Shown here piece by piece: positions 13,202 through 17,932 of a stretch of 17,932 nucleotides of DNA; within the stretch, counting starts at the first letter, position 1; each line of letters opens with the position of its first letter. Made by a program: the position numbers and the translations under genes. This DNA comes from Actinomycetes bacterium. GTDB taxonomy: Bacteria; Actinomycetota; Actinomycetes; Actinomycetales; Actinomycetaceae. Below the pieces are notes generated by a model, which was not told where the DNA came from, did not search any database, and saw nothing but the letters and a program-made list of their open reading frames with translations. The stretch spans positions 1 through 17,932 of the forward strand of contig JAFAAX010000018.1 of assembly GCA_023426345.1 (NCBI GenBank). The letters run 5' to 3'.

Positions 13202-13488
13202 CGAGTTCGGTACGTGTGGCGGGTGTGTGCTCGAGTTCGGTACGTGTGGCAGTGTGGTCTGCCACAGGTACCGAACTCGATGCGTGGTCAGGCTCTGCGA
13301 TGCCGTGAGTGCCGACGTTTGTGCTGGTGGGAGGCCCGGTTACCGGGGTTGGGGTGGAGGAGGCGCTGCCGAGTTCGGTATCTGTGGCGGGGAGGTCTGC
13401 CACGAGTACCGATCTCGAGGGTTCCGAGCTCCGTGGGTGCCAGAGGTGTCGGTCTCGAGAGCCTGTGGTGCCGCGCGTACCGGTTTCG
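13202..13488. repeat. Seven 19-nt units (CGAGTTCGGTACNTGTGGC), forming two hairpins
   Basis: Forward units start at 13202, 13232 and 13370; reverse units span 13261-13279, 13399-13417, 13439-13457 and 13470-13488. Units 13232 and 13261 pair at 18 of 19 positions around a 10-nt loop, and 13370 with 13399 at 15 of 19 around another 10-nt loop. Both loops end in GTCT. The last two reverse units are diverged. The conserved length, spacing and loop suggest a defined element rather than random GC-rich DNA. Confidence 0.75.
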
Positions 13489-13519
13489 GTGGTGAGACGG
13501 GCGAAGTCGTCGAGCCGGC

Positions 13520-13588
13520 GCATCGACCTCGGCGAACCTTGCGGCCACACTTGGGGGGAACCTCACCGTCCCCGATGGGCGAACCTCG
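13520..13588 (-). repeat. Three inverted 23-nt GAGGTTCGCCCA repeats near the deacetylase 3' end
   Basis: Reverse-orientation units occupy 13520-13542, 13543-13565 and 13566-13588. The right-most contains the perfect GGGCGAACCTC core; the other two are diverged (GGCGAACCTT and GGGGAACCTC). They mirror the triplet at 13005-13073 and lie 19 nt past the minus-strand deacetylase stop. Confidence 0.7.
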
Positions 13589-13606
13589 CGGGAGAGGCGG
13601 GAGGGA

Positions 13607-14509
13607 CTACCAGGTGGCGACGAGCTCGATGCCCTCCGCCGCCAGGGCCTCCAGCCAGACGGGATCCTCGACCAGCCGGGCCTCCCACACCCGCTTGTCC
13701 CAGTCGCGTCCGAAGCGCTCGCGGGCCCAGGGGGTGTCGGCGCCGGGATGGAGGAAGATCTCCGACGTCCCCTCGGGGAGGCGGGGGAGCAGATCGAGGT
13801 AGCTGGCGCGCAGAGCGTCGTACCCGTCGATCTGGGAGGTCGGCTGCTGGTTCGTGGCCATCGTGGCGGGAAGCGGCACCTCCAGCGCGTCGGCTCCCGC
13901 GACGGCACGGGCATGGAGCTCTCGGAAGGCGACCGGCGCATCGGGTCCGAGGAACAGATCGAGCGAGCGCGGCAGTCGGCAGCCCAGCCCCCACTGCGCG
14001 CACAGCCGCAGGGCCGCCCCCAGCGTCGAGTGGCCGTGCAGCCCGTAGACGCAGCCGGAGTGGAAGTCCATCCGGACCGGGGTGAGCCCGAGCGAGAGCA
14101 GGCGCTGGTGCTGGGCGGTGATCTCCTCGGCGACCAGGGCGTCCGTGGCGCGGGCCTCGGAGTCGGCCGGGTCGACGGGCAGCAGGCCGTCCGGGTCGGC
14201 CAGATTCTGCGCGGCCGTGGACGCTTCAACAACCGGCCCCGCTGCGGCGGGGCGAGCCGTCCGACCCGCGCCCGCCAGGGGCGCCCAGCGTTCGCGGCCC
14301 CGCTCGGAGGAGAGAGCGACATGGAGTCCGCACGCCCCTCCGGTGGCCTCGCGCAACGAGGGCGCGGCCCCGGCGAGGTCCGGCGCCACGGCCAGCGCCG
14401 TCGTCGCGCTCACGCGTCCGCGCCGCAGCAGACCGGCCACGAGCGCCGCCGAGTCCGGGTCGTATCCGAAGTCGTCGGCCGTCAGGACCAACCGCCGTCC
14501 GGTTCCCAT
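13607..14509 (-). CDS. ChbG/YdjC-family carbohydrate deacetylase
   Basis: A soluble protein of 300 residues, of the family whose characterised member ChbG removes an acetyl group from chitobiose or its phosphate. TADDFG (10-15, with D12 and D13), GLHVALSS with H63, MDFHSGCVYGLHGH (147-160) and EIFLHPG with H254 are the expected metal-binding and catalytic elements. The middle motif lacks the multi-histidine form of E. coli ChbG, so substrate may differ. Its ATG starts at 14509, sharing one base with the stop of the upstream symporter (TGATG), which indicates translational coupling. Transport followed by deacetylation of an N-acetylated oligosaccharide is a sensible inference. The other family branch (HpnK, hopanoid lipid deacetylase) is less likely in this context. 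Confidence 0.82.
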   Translation of the reverse strand: MGTGRRLVLTADDFGYDPDSAALVAGLLRRGRVSATTALAVAPDLAGAAPSLREATGGACGLHVALSSERGRERWAPLAGAGRTARPAAAGPVVEASTAAQNLADPDGLLPVDPADSEARATDALVAEEITAQHQRLLSLGLTPVRMDFHSGCVYGLHGHSTLGAALRLCAQWGLGCRLPRSLDLFLGPDAPVAFRELHARAVAGADALEVPLPATMATNQQPTSQIDGYDALRASYLDLLPRLPEGTSEIFLHPGADTPWARERFGRDWDKRVWEARLVEDPVWLEALAAEGIELVATW

Positions 14510-15981
14510 CAGTCATCGCCTCCGAAGGGGAGGGGGACGCCCTCGTCGATGCCCTTCCGGCCATCCGGGCCTTCCGGATCCCCGGGGATCTCGATGAAGC
14601 GGGAGATCACCGCGCCGATGGTGAGAAGCGCGAAGGGGTAGATCGCCATGTAGACGCGCCACGCGGTGCCTGGGTCGGCGCCCGGCTCGGCGCCCGACCG
14701 GTACCCGAAGAACACCTGGAGGCTCACCAGGGCGAGCGACACGATGAGCCCGCTGAGACGTCCGAGCACCCCGAACGCGGAGAAGAAGATGCCCTCGCGG
14801 TGGACGCCGGAATCGCGGGCGTCCTGGTCGAGGACACGGGAGAAGATGAGGTCGTTCGTGGCCAGCATGCCCGAGTAGCCCAGCCCCACGAACAGGCCCG
14901 CCACGACGGCGGTCGCCAGGCTGTTCGCGAAGAACAGCGGAAGGAAGGACACGGCGCACACCGGGAGGGCGAGCCGCCACGTCCAGGCGGCGCCGCGCCG
15001 GGCGACGACCCGGGTCCACATCGCGAGGAACCCGATGGAGGCGGCGATGACGACGACCTGCAGGATCGTCGCGTCCATGCCGTCGCCGCCCAGGGAGTAG
15101 TCGACGTAGAACTGCAGGCCGCCCAGGATCAGCGACATCGCCGCCAGGTAGCAGGCGGAGACGACGCCGATCGTCCAGAAGTACCGATTGGTGAGGATCT
15201 GACCGATCGAACGGAAGAACGCGGGGCGCTCCTCGGCCTCGCGGGCCGGGTTCTCATGGACGCCCAGCGCCATGTACACGATGATGACCGTGGCCAGGAC
15301 GCCGTAGATGACGGCGAGCAGCTCGTAGCCGCGCGTCGGGTCGGCGCAGGCGGCGTCCTTGACGTCGCAGCCCAGCACGTTGCGGGCGAGCAGCGGGGTG
15401 AGGCCCAGCGACAGGATCATGGCCACCAGCTGGAAGCCCTGCCGCAGCGAGTTGGCGAGAGAGCGGCGCTTCTCCTCGGGGAACAGCTCGGGAAGCAGCG
15501 CCCCGTAATTCGCGTTGATCAGGGAGTCCGACATCTCGGACAGGATGGCGAAGACCGCGAACCACGCGACCAGCGCGCCGGTCTTCTGGGCGACGACCCC
15601 GTCGGGCACCCAGAACAGCGCGATCATGGCGACCAGCAGCAGGATCGCCCCGGTGATGAGGTACGGCTTGCGGCGGCCCCACCGGGAACGCGTGCGGTCG
15701 GAGAGGTAGCCGAACACCGGGTTGTCGATCGCGTCGATGATCCCGTAGACCGTGTAGACCGCCGCATAGGCGGCCGCGTCCATGCCCAGGACCGACACGT
15801 AGAAGTAGAGCATCGAGCCCTTGATGACGTTGATCGGGATGGACGTCCCGAACATCCCGATCGCGTAGCGCCACGGAGGGGTGGCGGGCCGCGGAAGAGC
15901 GCCCGCGGTTGAGGGTGAGGCCGGGGCCGGGGAGTCTGTGTCGCCGAATGCCGTGTGTGCTGCTGGGGGCTCGTTCGCCAT
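14509..15981 (-). CDS. GPH-family (MFS_2) sugar:cation symporter, paralogue of the 5782-7176 gene
   Basis: A 490-residue membrane symporter. The start is the ATG at 15979-15981, which has GTGGAG at good spacing; an in-frame GTG four codons earlier is less likely. The protein keeps the signature DAIDNPVFGYLSDRTRSRWG after helix 2 and about twelve membrane helices. It aligns with the first symporter throughout, including shared blocks such as SMLYFYV and AFGVLGRL. Its C-terminal tail, GRKGIDEGVPLPFGGDD, is longer than that of the paralogue and contains a dispersed repeat copy. It is the first gene of an operon with the deacetylase. Two palindromes lie upstream. It probably imports an oligosaccharide for the deacetylase to process; the sugar is unknown. 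Confidence 0.88.
   Translation of the reverse strand: MANEPPAAHTAFGDTDSPAPASPSTAGALPRPATPPWRYAIGMFGTSIPINVIKGSMLYFYVSVLGMDAAAYAAVYTVYGIIDAIDNPVFGYLSDRTRSRWGRRKPYLITGAILLLVAMIALFWVPDGVVAQKTGALVAWFAVFAILSEMSDSLINANYGALLPELFPEEKRRSLANSLRQGFQLVAMILSLGLTPLLARNVLGCDVKDAACADPTRGYELLAVIYGVLATVIIVYMALGVHENPAREAEERPAFFRSIGQILTNRYFWTIGVVSACYLAAMSLILGGLQFYVDYSLGGDGMDATILQVVVIAASIGFLAMWTRVVARRGAAWTWRLALPVCAVSFLPLFFANSLATAVVAGLFVGLGYSGMLATNDLIFSRVLDQDARDSGVHREGIFFSAFGVLGRLSGLIVSLALVSLQVFFGYRSGAEPGADPGTAWRVYMAIYPFALLTIGAVISRFIEIPGDPEGPDGRKGIDEGVPLPFGGDD
14535..14557 (+). repeat. IDEG/PSSM half-repeat in the C-terminal tail of the second symporter
   Basis: The 20 bases at 14538-14557 are identical to 10083-10102 in the calcium-type ATPase, but here they are antisense to the gene and read KGIDEG. 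The identity in opposite coding senses argues for a DNA-level repeat rather than shared codon usage. Confidence 0.65.
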
Positions 15982-15997
15982 GTGCCACTCCACTGTC

Positions 15998-16043
15998 CGA
16001 GATCGGTCTCGCGCCGCACTTGGAAGCGCGTCACACCTGACGC
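15998..16043. promoter_or_regulatory. Two palindromes upstream of the second symporter operon
   Basis: CGAGA-TCGG-TCTCG (15998-16011) and GCGTCA-CACC-TGACGC (16028-16043) are perfect inverted repeats, 17 to 62 nt upstream of the symporter ATG. On the minus strand TAGCGT (16047-16042) overlaps the second and could be a -10. They are candidate operators for sugar-responsive control; the regulator is not identified. Confidence 0.4.
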
Positions 16044-16099
16044 TAGCGCGGCGCCCCTGCCGCCGTCTGCCTTTCGGCGCCCCGTCGAGGCCGGCCCGA

Positions 16100-16115
16100 C
16101 CACGCTCGATCGTGG
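16100..16115 (-). terminator. Short hairpin after the NifX-like gene
   Basis: CCACG-CTCGAT-CGTGG forms a 5-bp stem four bases past the minus-strand stop codon. It is weak and has no U-tract, so a terminator role is only tentative. Confidence 0.3.
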
Positions 16116-16119
16116 AAGA

Positions 16120-16578
16120 TTAGTCCGCTTCCTGCGCGTCCGGCCCGAGCCGGTCGTCCCGCCCATCGAGCACCAGCGCGGCGCCCTCCAGGGCCGCTGA
16201 CCGGGCGTCGCCGGCGGCGTTGACCAGGGGGATCACGCCGAGCTTCTGCAGCGTGTTGGCCATCGGCGGCCCCATATGGCCCGTGACGACCACCTGGACG
16301 CCGTGGTCTCGGAGGAACGTCACGATGTCCGCGTGGTGGCGCCCCTCCTGCTGGGAGTCATGGGAGAGGTCCCACCGCACGTCGTGCTCCTCCCAGGACA
16401 CGATGCGCGCGTTGGCGATGACGGCCACGGCGACGGTGCGGGCCTTGCCCCACCCGGCGCCCACCTGATCGCCGTCCAGATTGACGGCCAGGGTGAGAGC
16501 CCCATCCGTCTCGTTGAGAGCGCCCTCGGGCGCCGCCGCCCCGTCGTCCGGGCTGCTGATCTTCTCGTCCCCGTTCAT
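16120..16578 (-). CDS. NifX/NafY-like protein (dinitrogenase Fe-Mo cofactor biosynthesis domain)
   Basis: A small protein of 152 residues. After a polar leader of about 25 residues it shows the fold pattern of the NifX/NifB C-terminal domain family: a first strand LTLAVNLDG, the glycine-rich VGAGWGKA, then VVVTGHMGPPMANTLQKLGV, where the GHMGPPMANTL segment matches the family's conserved G-P-A-L motif. A histidine/acid-rich middle (HDVRWDLSHDSQQEGRHHAD) could bind metal. No other nitrogen-fixation gene is present. In such genomes these are usually uncharacterised proteins, possibly for metal-cluster handling, so no nitrogenase role should be assumed. The ATG at 16578 has AGGAG only one base away and a CACAAT box six bases upstream, suggesting a leaderless transcript. 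Confidence 0.78.
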   Translation of the reverse strand: MNGDEKISSPDDGAAAPEGALNETDGALTLAVNLDGDQVGAGWGKARTVAVAVIANARIVSWEEHDVRWDLSHDSQQEGRHHADIVTFLRDHGVQVVVTGHMGPPMANTLQKLGVIPLVNAAGDARSAALEGAALVLDGRDDRLGPDAQEAD

Positions 16579-16584
16579 GCTCCT

Positions 16585-16590
16585 ATTGTG
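16585..16590 (-). promoter_or_regulatory. -10 candidate placing transcription start at the NifX-like ATG
   Basis: CACAAT on the minus strand ends six bases before the ATG at 16578. A transcript starting the usual six to eight bases downstream would begin at the start codon, giving a leaderless mRNA. The apparent AGGAG between them is too close to the ATG to act as a normal ribosome site. Confidence 0.35.
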
Positions 16591-16647
16591 ACCGAATCGT
16601 GATCTCCGCGCGAGTGTGAACGGGAGGCGTCCTCGTCGCGCCCGGGA

Positions 16648-16663
16648 TCAGGGGACTCCCTGA
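16648..16663. promoter_or_regulatory. Inverted repeat in the NifX-like/VTT divergent gap
   Basis: TCAGGG-GACT-CCCTGA is a perfect 6-bp palindrome with a 4-nt centre, 45 nt upstream of the VTT-protein ATG. GCCCT-GAACG-AGGGC follows at 16669-16683. Either could be an operator or a leader hairpin; nothing identifies the regulator. Confidence 0.35.
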
Positions 16664-16697
16664 ATGTGCCCTGAACGAGGGCGGCGCGGCCCCTCCC

Positions 16698-16710
16698 GAC
16701 GCCCTCGATG
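16698..16710 (+). repeat. Degraded IDEG/PSSM half-repeat at the VTT-protein start
   Basis: CGACGCCCTCGATGCCCC matches GACGCCCTCGTCGATGCCC (as at 14536-14554) except for a 3-nt TCG deletion. The ATG of the repeat is the first in-frame start candidate of the VTT gene. Confidence 0.35.
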
Positions 16711-17397
16711 CCCCATGATGAGCGGGTGCAGGAGGAATCGGAGGCCGTGGCGACGAGCGCGGCGGAGATCGCGGCGCCCGCGGACGACCGGGCCGTCGCG
16801 GCGGTGCGTCGGCGCCTGCGGCTCCTCCAATGGGCCTCGGTGAGCGGCGTGGCGGTCACGCTGGCGCTCCTCGGCGTGGGGATCGCGACGGGCGCGTTCA
16901 CCTCGGTCACTGAGCTGCGCGCGCTGATGGCGCGCGTCGGCCCCGTCGCGCCGGCGCTCTACATCCTCCTGCAGGCCGTCCAGGTCGTCATCCCCGTTCT
17001 TCCCGGCGGCATCGGGATCGTGGCGGGCCCGGTGCTCTTCGGCGCCGTGTGGGGCACGGTCGACAACTACATCGGGATCTGCCTGGGGTCCCTGTTCGCC
17101 TTCCACCTGGCGCGCCGCTACGCCACGCCGCTGGTCGACTCCCTGTTCCCGGCCAGGTTCCGGGACCGCTACCGGCGCTGGACCGGGCACAAGAACTTCA
17201 CCCGCATGTTCGCGATCGCCATCGTGGCGCCCGTGGCCCCCGACGACTTCCTCTGCTACATGGCGGGCACGACGACGATGAGCTGGCGGACGTACACGCT
17301 GATCATCCTGCTGGGCAAGCCGTGGGCGATCACGGCCTACACGTTCGGCCTGGTGTGGATCGCGTCGTGGATCCCCGGGATCGGGAGGCTGATGTGA
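16708..17397 (+). CDS. VTT-domain (TVP38/TMEM64, DedA-like) membrane protein
   Basis: A membrane protein of 229 residues. After a polar leader of about 45 residues there is one helix (47-65), then the VTT core with two re-entrant or membrane segments around VVIPVLPGGIGIVAGPVLFG (92-111) and GTVDNYIGICLGSLFAFHLARR. Two further helices close the protein, with NFTRMFAIAIVAPVAPDDFL between. The P-x-G and R-x-x-P/D-type patterns are characteristic of this family, which includes scramblase-like and undecaprenyl-phosphate-translocating relatives. The ATG at 16708 lies in a degraded copy of the dispersed repeat and has no ribosome site; the in-frame GTG at 16747, with AGGAGG 11 bases upstream, may be the true start. 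The stop overlaps the next gene, suggesting a joint role in membrane lipid synthesis or flipping. Confidence 0.82.
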   Translation: MPHDERVQEESEAVATSAAEIAAPADDRAVAAVRRRLRLLQWASVSGVAVTLALLGVGIATGAFTSVTELRALMARVGPVAPALYILLQAVQVVIPVLPGGIGIVAGPVLFGAVWGTVDNYIGICLGSLFAFHLARRYATPLVDSLFPARFRDRYRRWTGHKNFTRMFAIAIVAPVAPDDFLCYMAGTTTMSWRTYTLIILLGKPWAITAYTFGLVWIASWIPGIGRLM

Positions 17398-17932
17398 GCG
17401 ACGCCGTCACGGCCGGCCGGGGCGCCCTCGTCGATCCGCCGCCGACAGCGCATCCGCGTGGCGACCTCGAGGACCTCCGAAGCCGGCGCGCGGCGTCGGG
17501 AGCCGGCGGCGCCCGGCCCACCGTGTGCCAGTACCGCGGTCTGGCCCGGTTGGTGGAGAAGTCGGGCCTGGGCGTGGCCGCCGCCCACCAGGAGCAGATG
17601 TACGCCCGGCTGGGCGTCCGGGTGGCGACGGGCATCGGGTCCATCCTGGCGCCCCGCCGTCGCGACGGCCGGGCGGACTTCGTCCATCTCAACTCCGTGT
17701 TCCCCGATGCGGTGCTGGTCGCCCTGCTGGCGCGCGCCCGCGGCATCCCCGTGGTCATGCACGCCCACTCGACCGAACAGGACTTCCGCGACTCCTTCCG
17801 CGGGGCGAACCGGCTGTCCCCGCTGGTCGGAGCCTGGCTGCGTCGCTCTTACGCCTGTGGGGACCTGGTGCTCACGCCGACCGACTACTCGCGGGGCCTG
17901 GTCGAGGAGCTGCTGGCCGCGGGGGGCCGCCC
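17394..17932 (+). CDS. Glycosyltransferase family 4, N-terminal part (cut by window end)
   Basis: The frame is open to the window end, giving the first 179 codons. It starts at the GTG at 17394, which overlaps the VTT stop (GTGA, 4-nt overlap) and has GGGAGG five bases upstream. After a variable leader of about 40 residues containing a dispersed repeat copy (read ALVDPP), a GT-B-type N-domain appears: DFVHLNSVFPDAVL, then PVVMHAHSTEQDFRDSF. The HAHST(E)xDFR(D/N)SF pattern is seen in GT4 enzymes that glucosylate diacylglycerol in Gram-positive bacteria. TPTDYSRGLVEELL leads toward the catalytic half, which is missing. Synthesis of a membrane glycolipid, coupled to the upstream VTT protein, is the likely role. 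Acceptor specificity cannot be decided. Confidence 0.85.
   Translation, partial: MSDAVTAGRGALVDPPPTAHPRGDLEDLRSRRAASGAGGARPTVCQYRGLARLVEKSGLGVAAAHQEQMYARLGVRVATGIGSILAPRRRDGRADFVHLNSVFPDAVLVALLARARGIPVVMHAHSTEQDFRDSFRGANRLSPLVGAWLRRSYACGDLVLTPTDYSRGLVEELLAAGGR
17420..17436 (+). repeat. IDEG/PSSM half-repeat in the glycosyltransferase leader
   Basis: GGGGCGCCCTCGTCGATCC is a family copy in the variable N-terminal leader, here read in the third frame as GALVDPP. It starts about 24 bases after the GTG start codon. Confidence 0.5.

Larger units (their letters stand above)
13025..13606. other. 582-nt convergent intergenic region bounded by inverted 23-nt repeat triplets
   Basis: The gap lies between the 3' ends of the calcium-type ATPase and the ChbG-like deacetylase. 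It has no credible gene. Three direct 23-nt repeats at the left end are mirrored by three inverted ones at the right end. Between them are seven copies of a 19-nt unit (13202-13488), partly arranged as hairpins. Stretches 13074-13201 and 13280-13369 show no repeat units that were recognised. Confidence 0.75.

Noticed and set aside
13202..13488. CRISPR array
   Set aside because: Repeat units are only 19 nt, in mixed orientation, with 10-21 nt spacers that are not unique or of constant length, and no cas genes are present.
13005..13588. Insertion sequence or transposon with terminal inverted repeats
   Set aside because: Although the ends are mirrored, there is no transposase gene and no target-site duplication was recognised; it is reported as a repeat block instead.
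13121..13802. Small plus-strand open frames within the 13.0-13.6 kb repeat block
   Set aside because: They consist of translated 19-nt repeat units (repeated EFGTCGS/RVRYVW-type strings) without ribosome sites or homology.
16120..16578. Nitrogen-fixation gene
   Set aside because: The domain is NifX-like, but no nif structural or assembly gene is nearby, and the family is widespread in non-fixing bacteria.

Overview
The window is very GC-rich (strong G/C bias at third codon positions, Shine-Dalgarno starts, ATG/GTG overlaps). Together with the gene content (ROK regulator, GH13 alpha-glucosidase, GPH-type sugar symporters, SpxB-like pyruvate oxidase, copper ATPase with a CsoR-like operator) this points to a high-GC actinobacterium, most plausibly an Actinomyces/Schaalia-type host-associated fermenter. 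The genus is inference.

Layout. 1-426 (-) is the N-terminal part of a ROK repressor, divergent from a GH13 alpha-glucosidase (556-2289, +), with a palindromic operator candidate between them. A perfect 17-bp hairpin (2299-2355) separates the glucosidase from a convergent copper P1B-ATPase (2384-5422, -). That ATPase is an unusual cupredoxin / ATPase / YHS fusion whose upstream region carries a CsoR-like palindrome. Next is a GPH-family sugar symporter (5782-7176, -), divergent from a pyruvate oxidase (7472-9319, +). After a repeat-filled 588-nt gap comes a P2A calcium-type ATPase (9908-13024, +). It converges, across a second repeat-filled gap of 582 nt, on a two-gene operon (14509-15981 and 13607-14509, -) of a second GPH symporter, paralogous to the first, and a ChbG/YdjC-type deacetylase. 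Then come a small NifX-like (dinitrogenase Fe-Mo cofactor family) protein (16120-16578, -), a VTT/DedA-like membrane protein (16708-17397, +) and, overlapping it by 4 nt, a glycosyltransferase family 4 enzyme cut by the window end (17394 onward, +).

How the genes fit together. The left end and the symporter/deacetylase operon look like oligosaccharide uptake and breakdown. Pyruvate oxidase would turn pyruvate into acetyl phosphate and H2O2. The two P-type ATPases handle copper and probably calcium. The VTT protein plus glycosyltransferase look like a membrane-lipid/glycolipid module.

The most striking feature is not a gene but several families of short repeats. (1) About eleven copies of a half-palindrome (consensus TCATYGACGAGGGCGACGCC, either strand) occur in intergenic DNA, at gene starts and ends, and inside coding sequences in frame. 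There they read as IDEG(D/V)(A/P) or as (S/T)PSSM depending on strand and frame; one pair brackets a 142-bp in-frame insertion in the calcium-type ATPase. (2) A 23-nt GAGGTTCGCCCA repeat occurs in head-to-tail sets of two or three at three places, and one set forms the last codons and stop of the calcium-type ATPase. (3) A 19-nt unit forms hairpins inside the 13.0-13.6 kb gap. (4) Other local tandem repeats have periods of 15, 22, 62 and 63 nt. No transposase, tRNA, rRNA or CRISPR array was seen.
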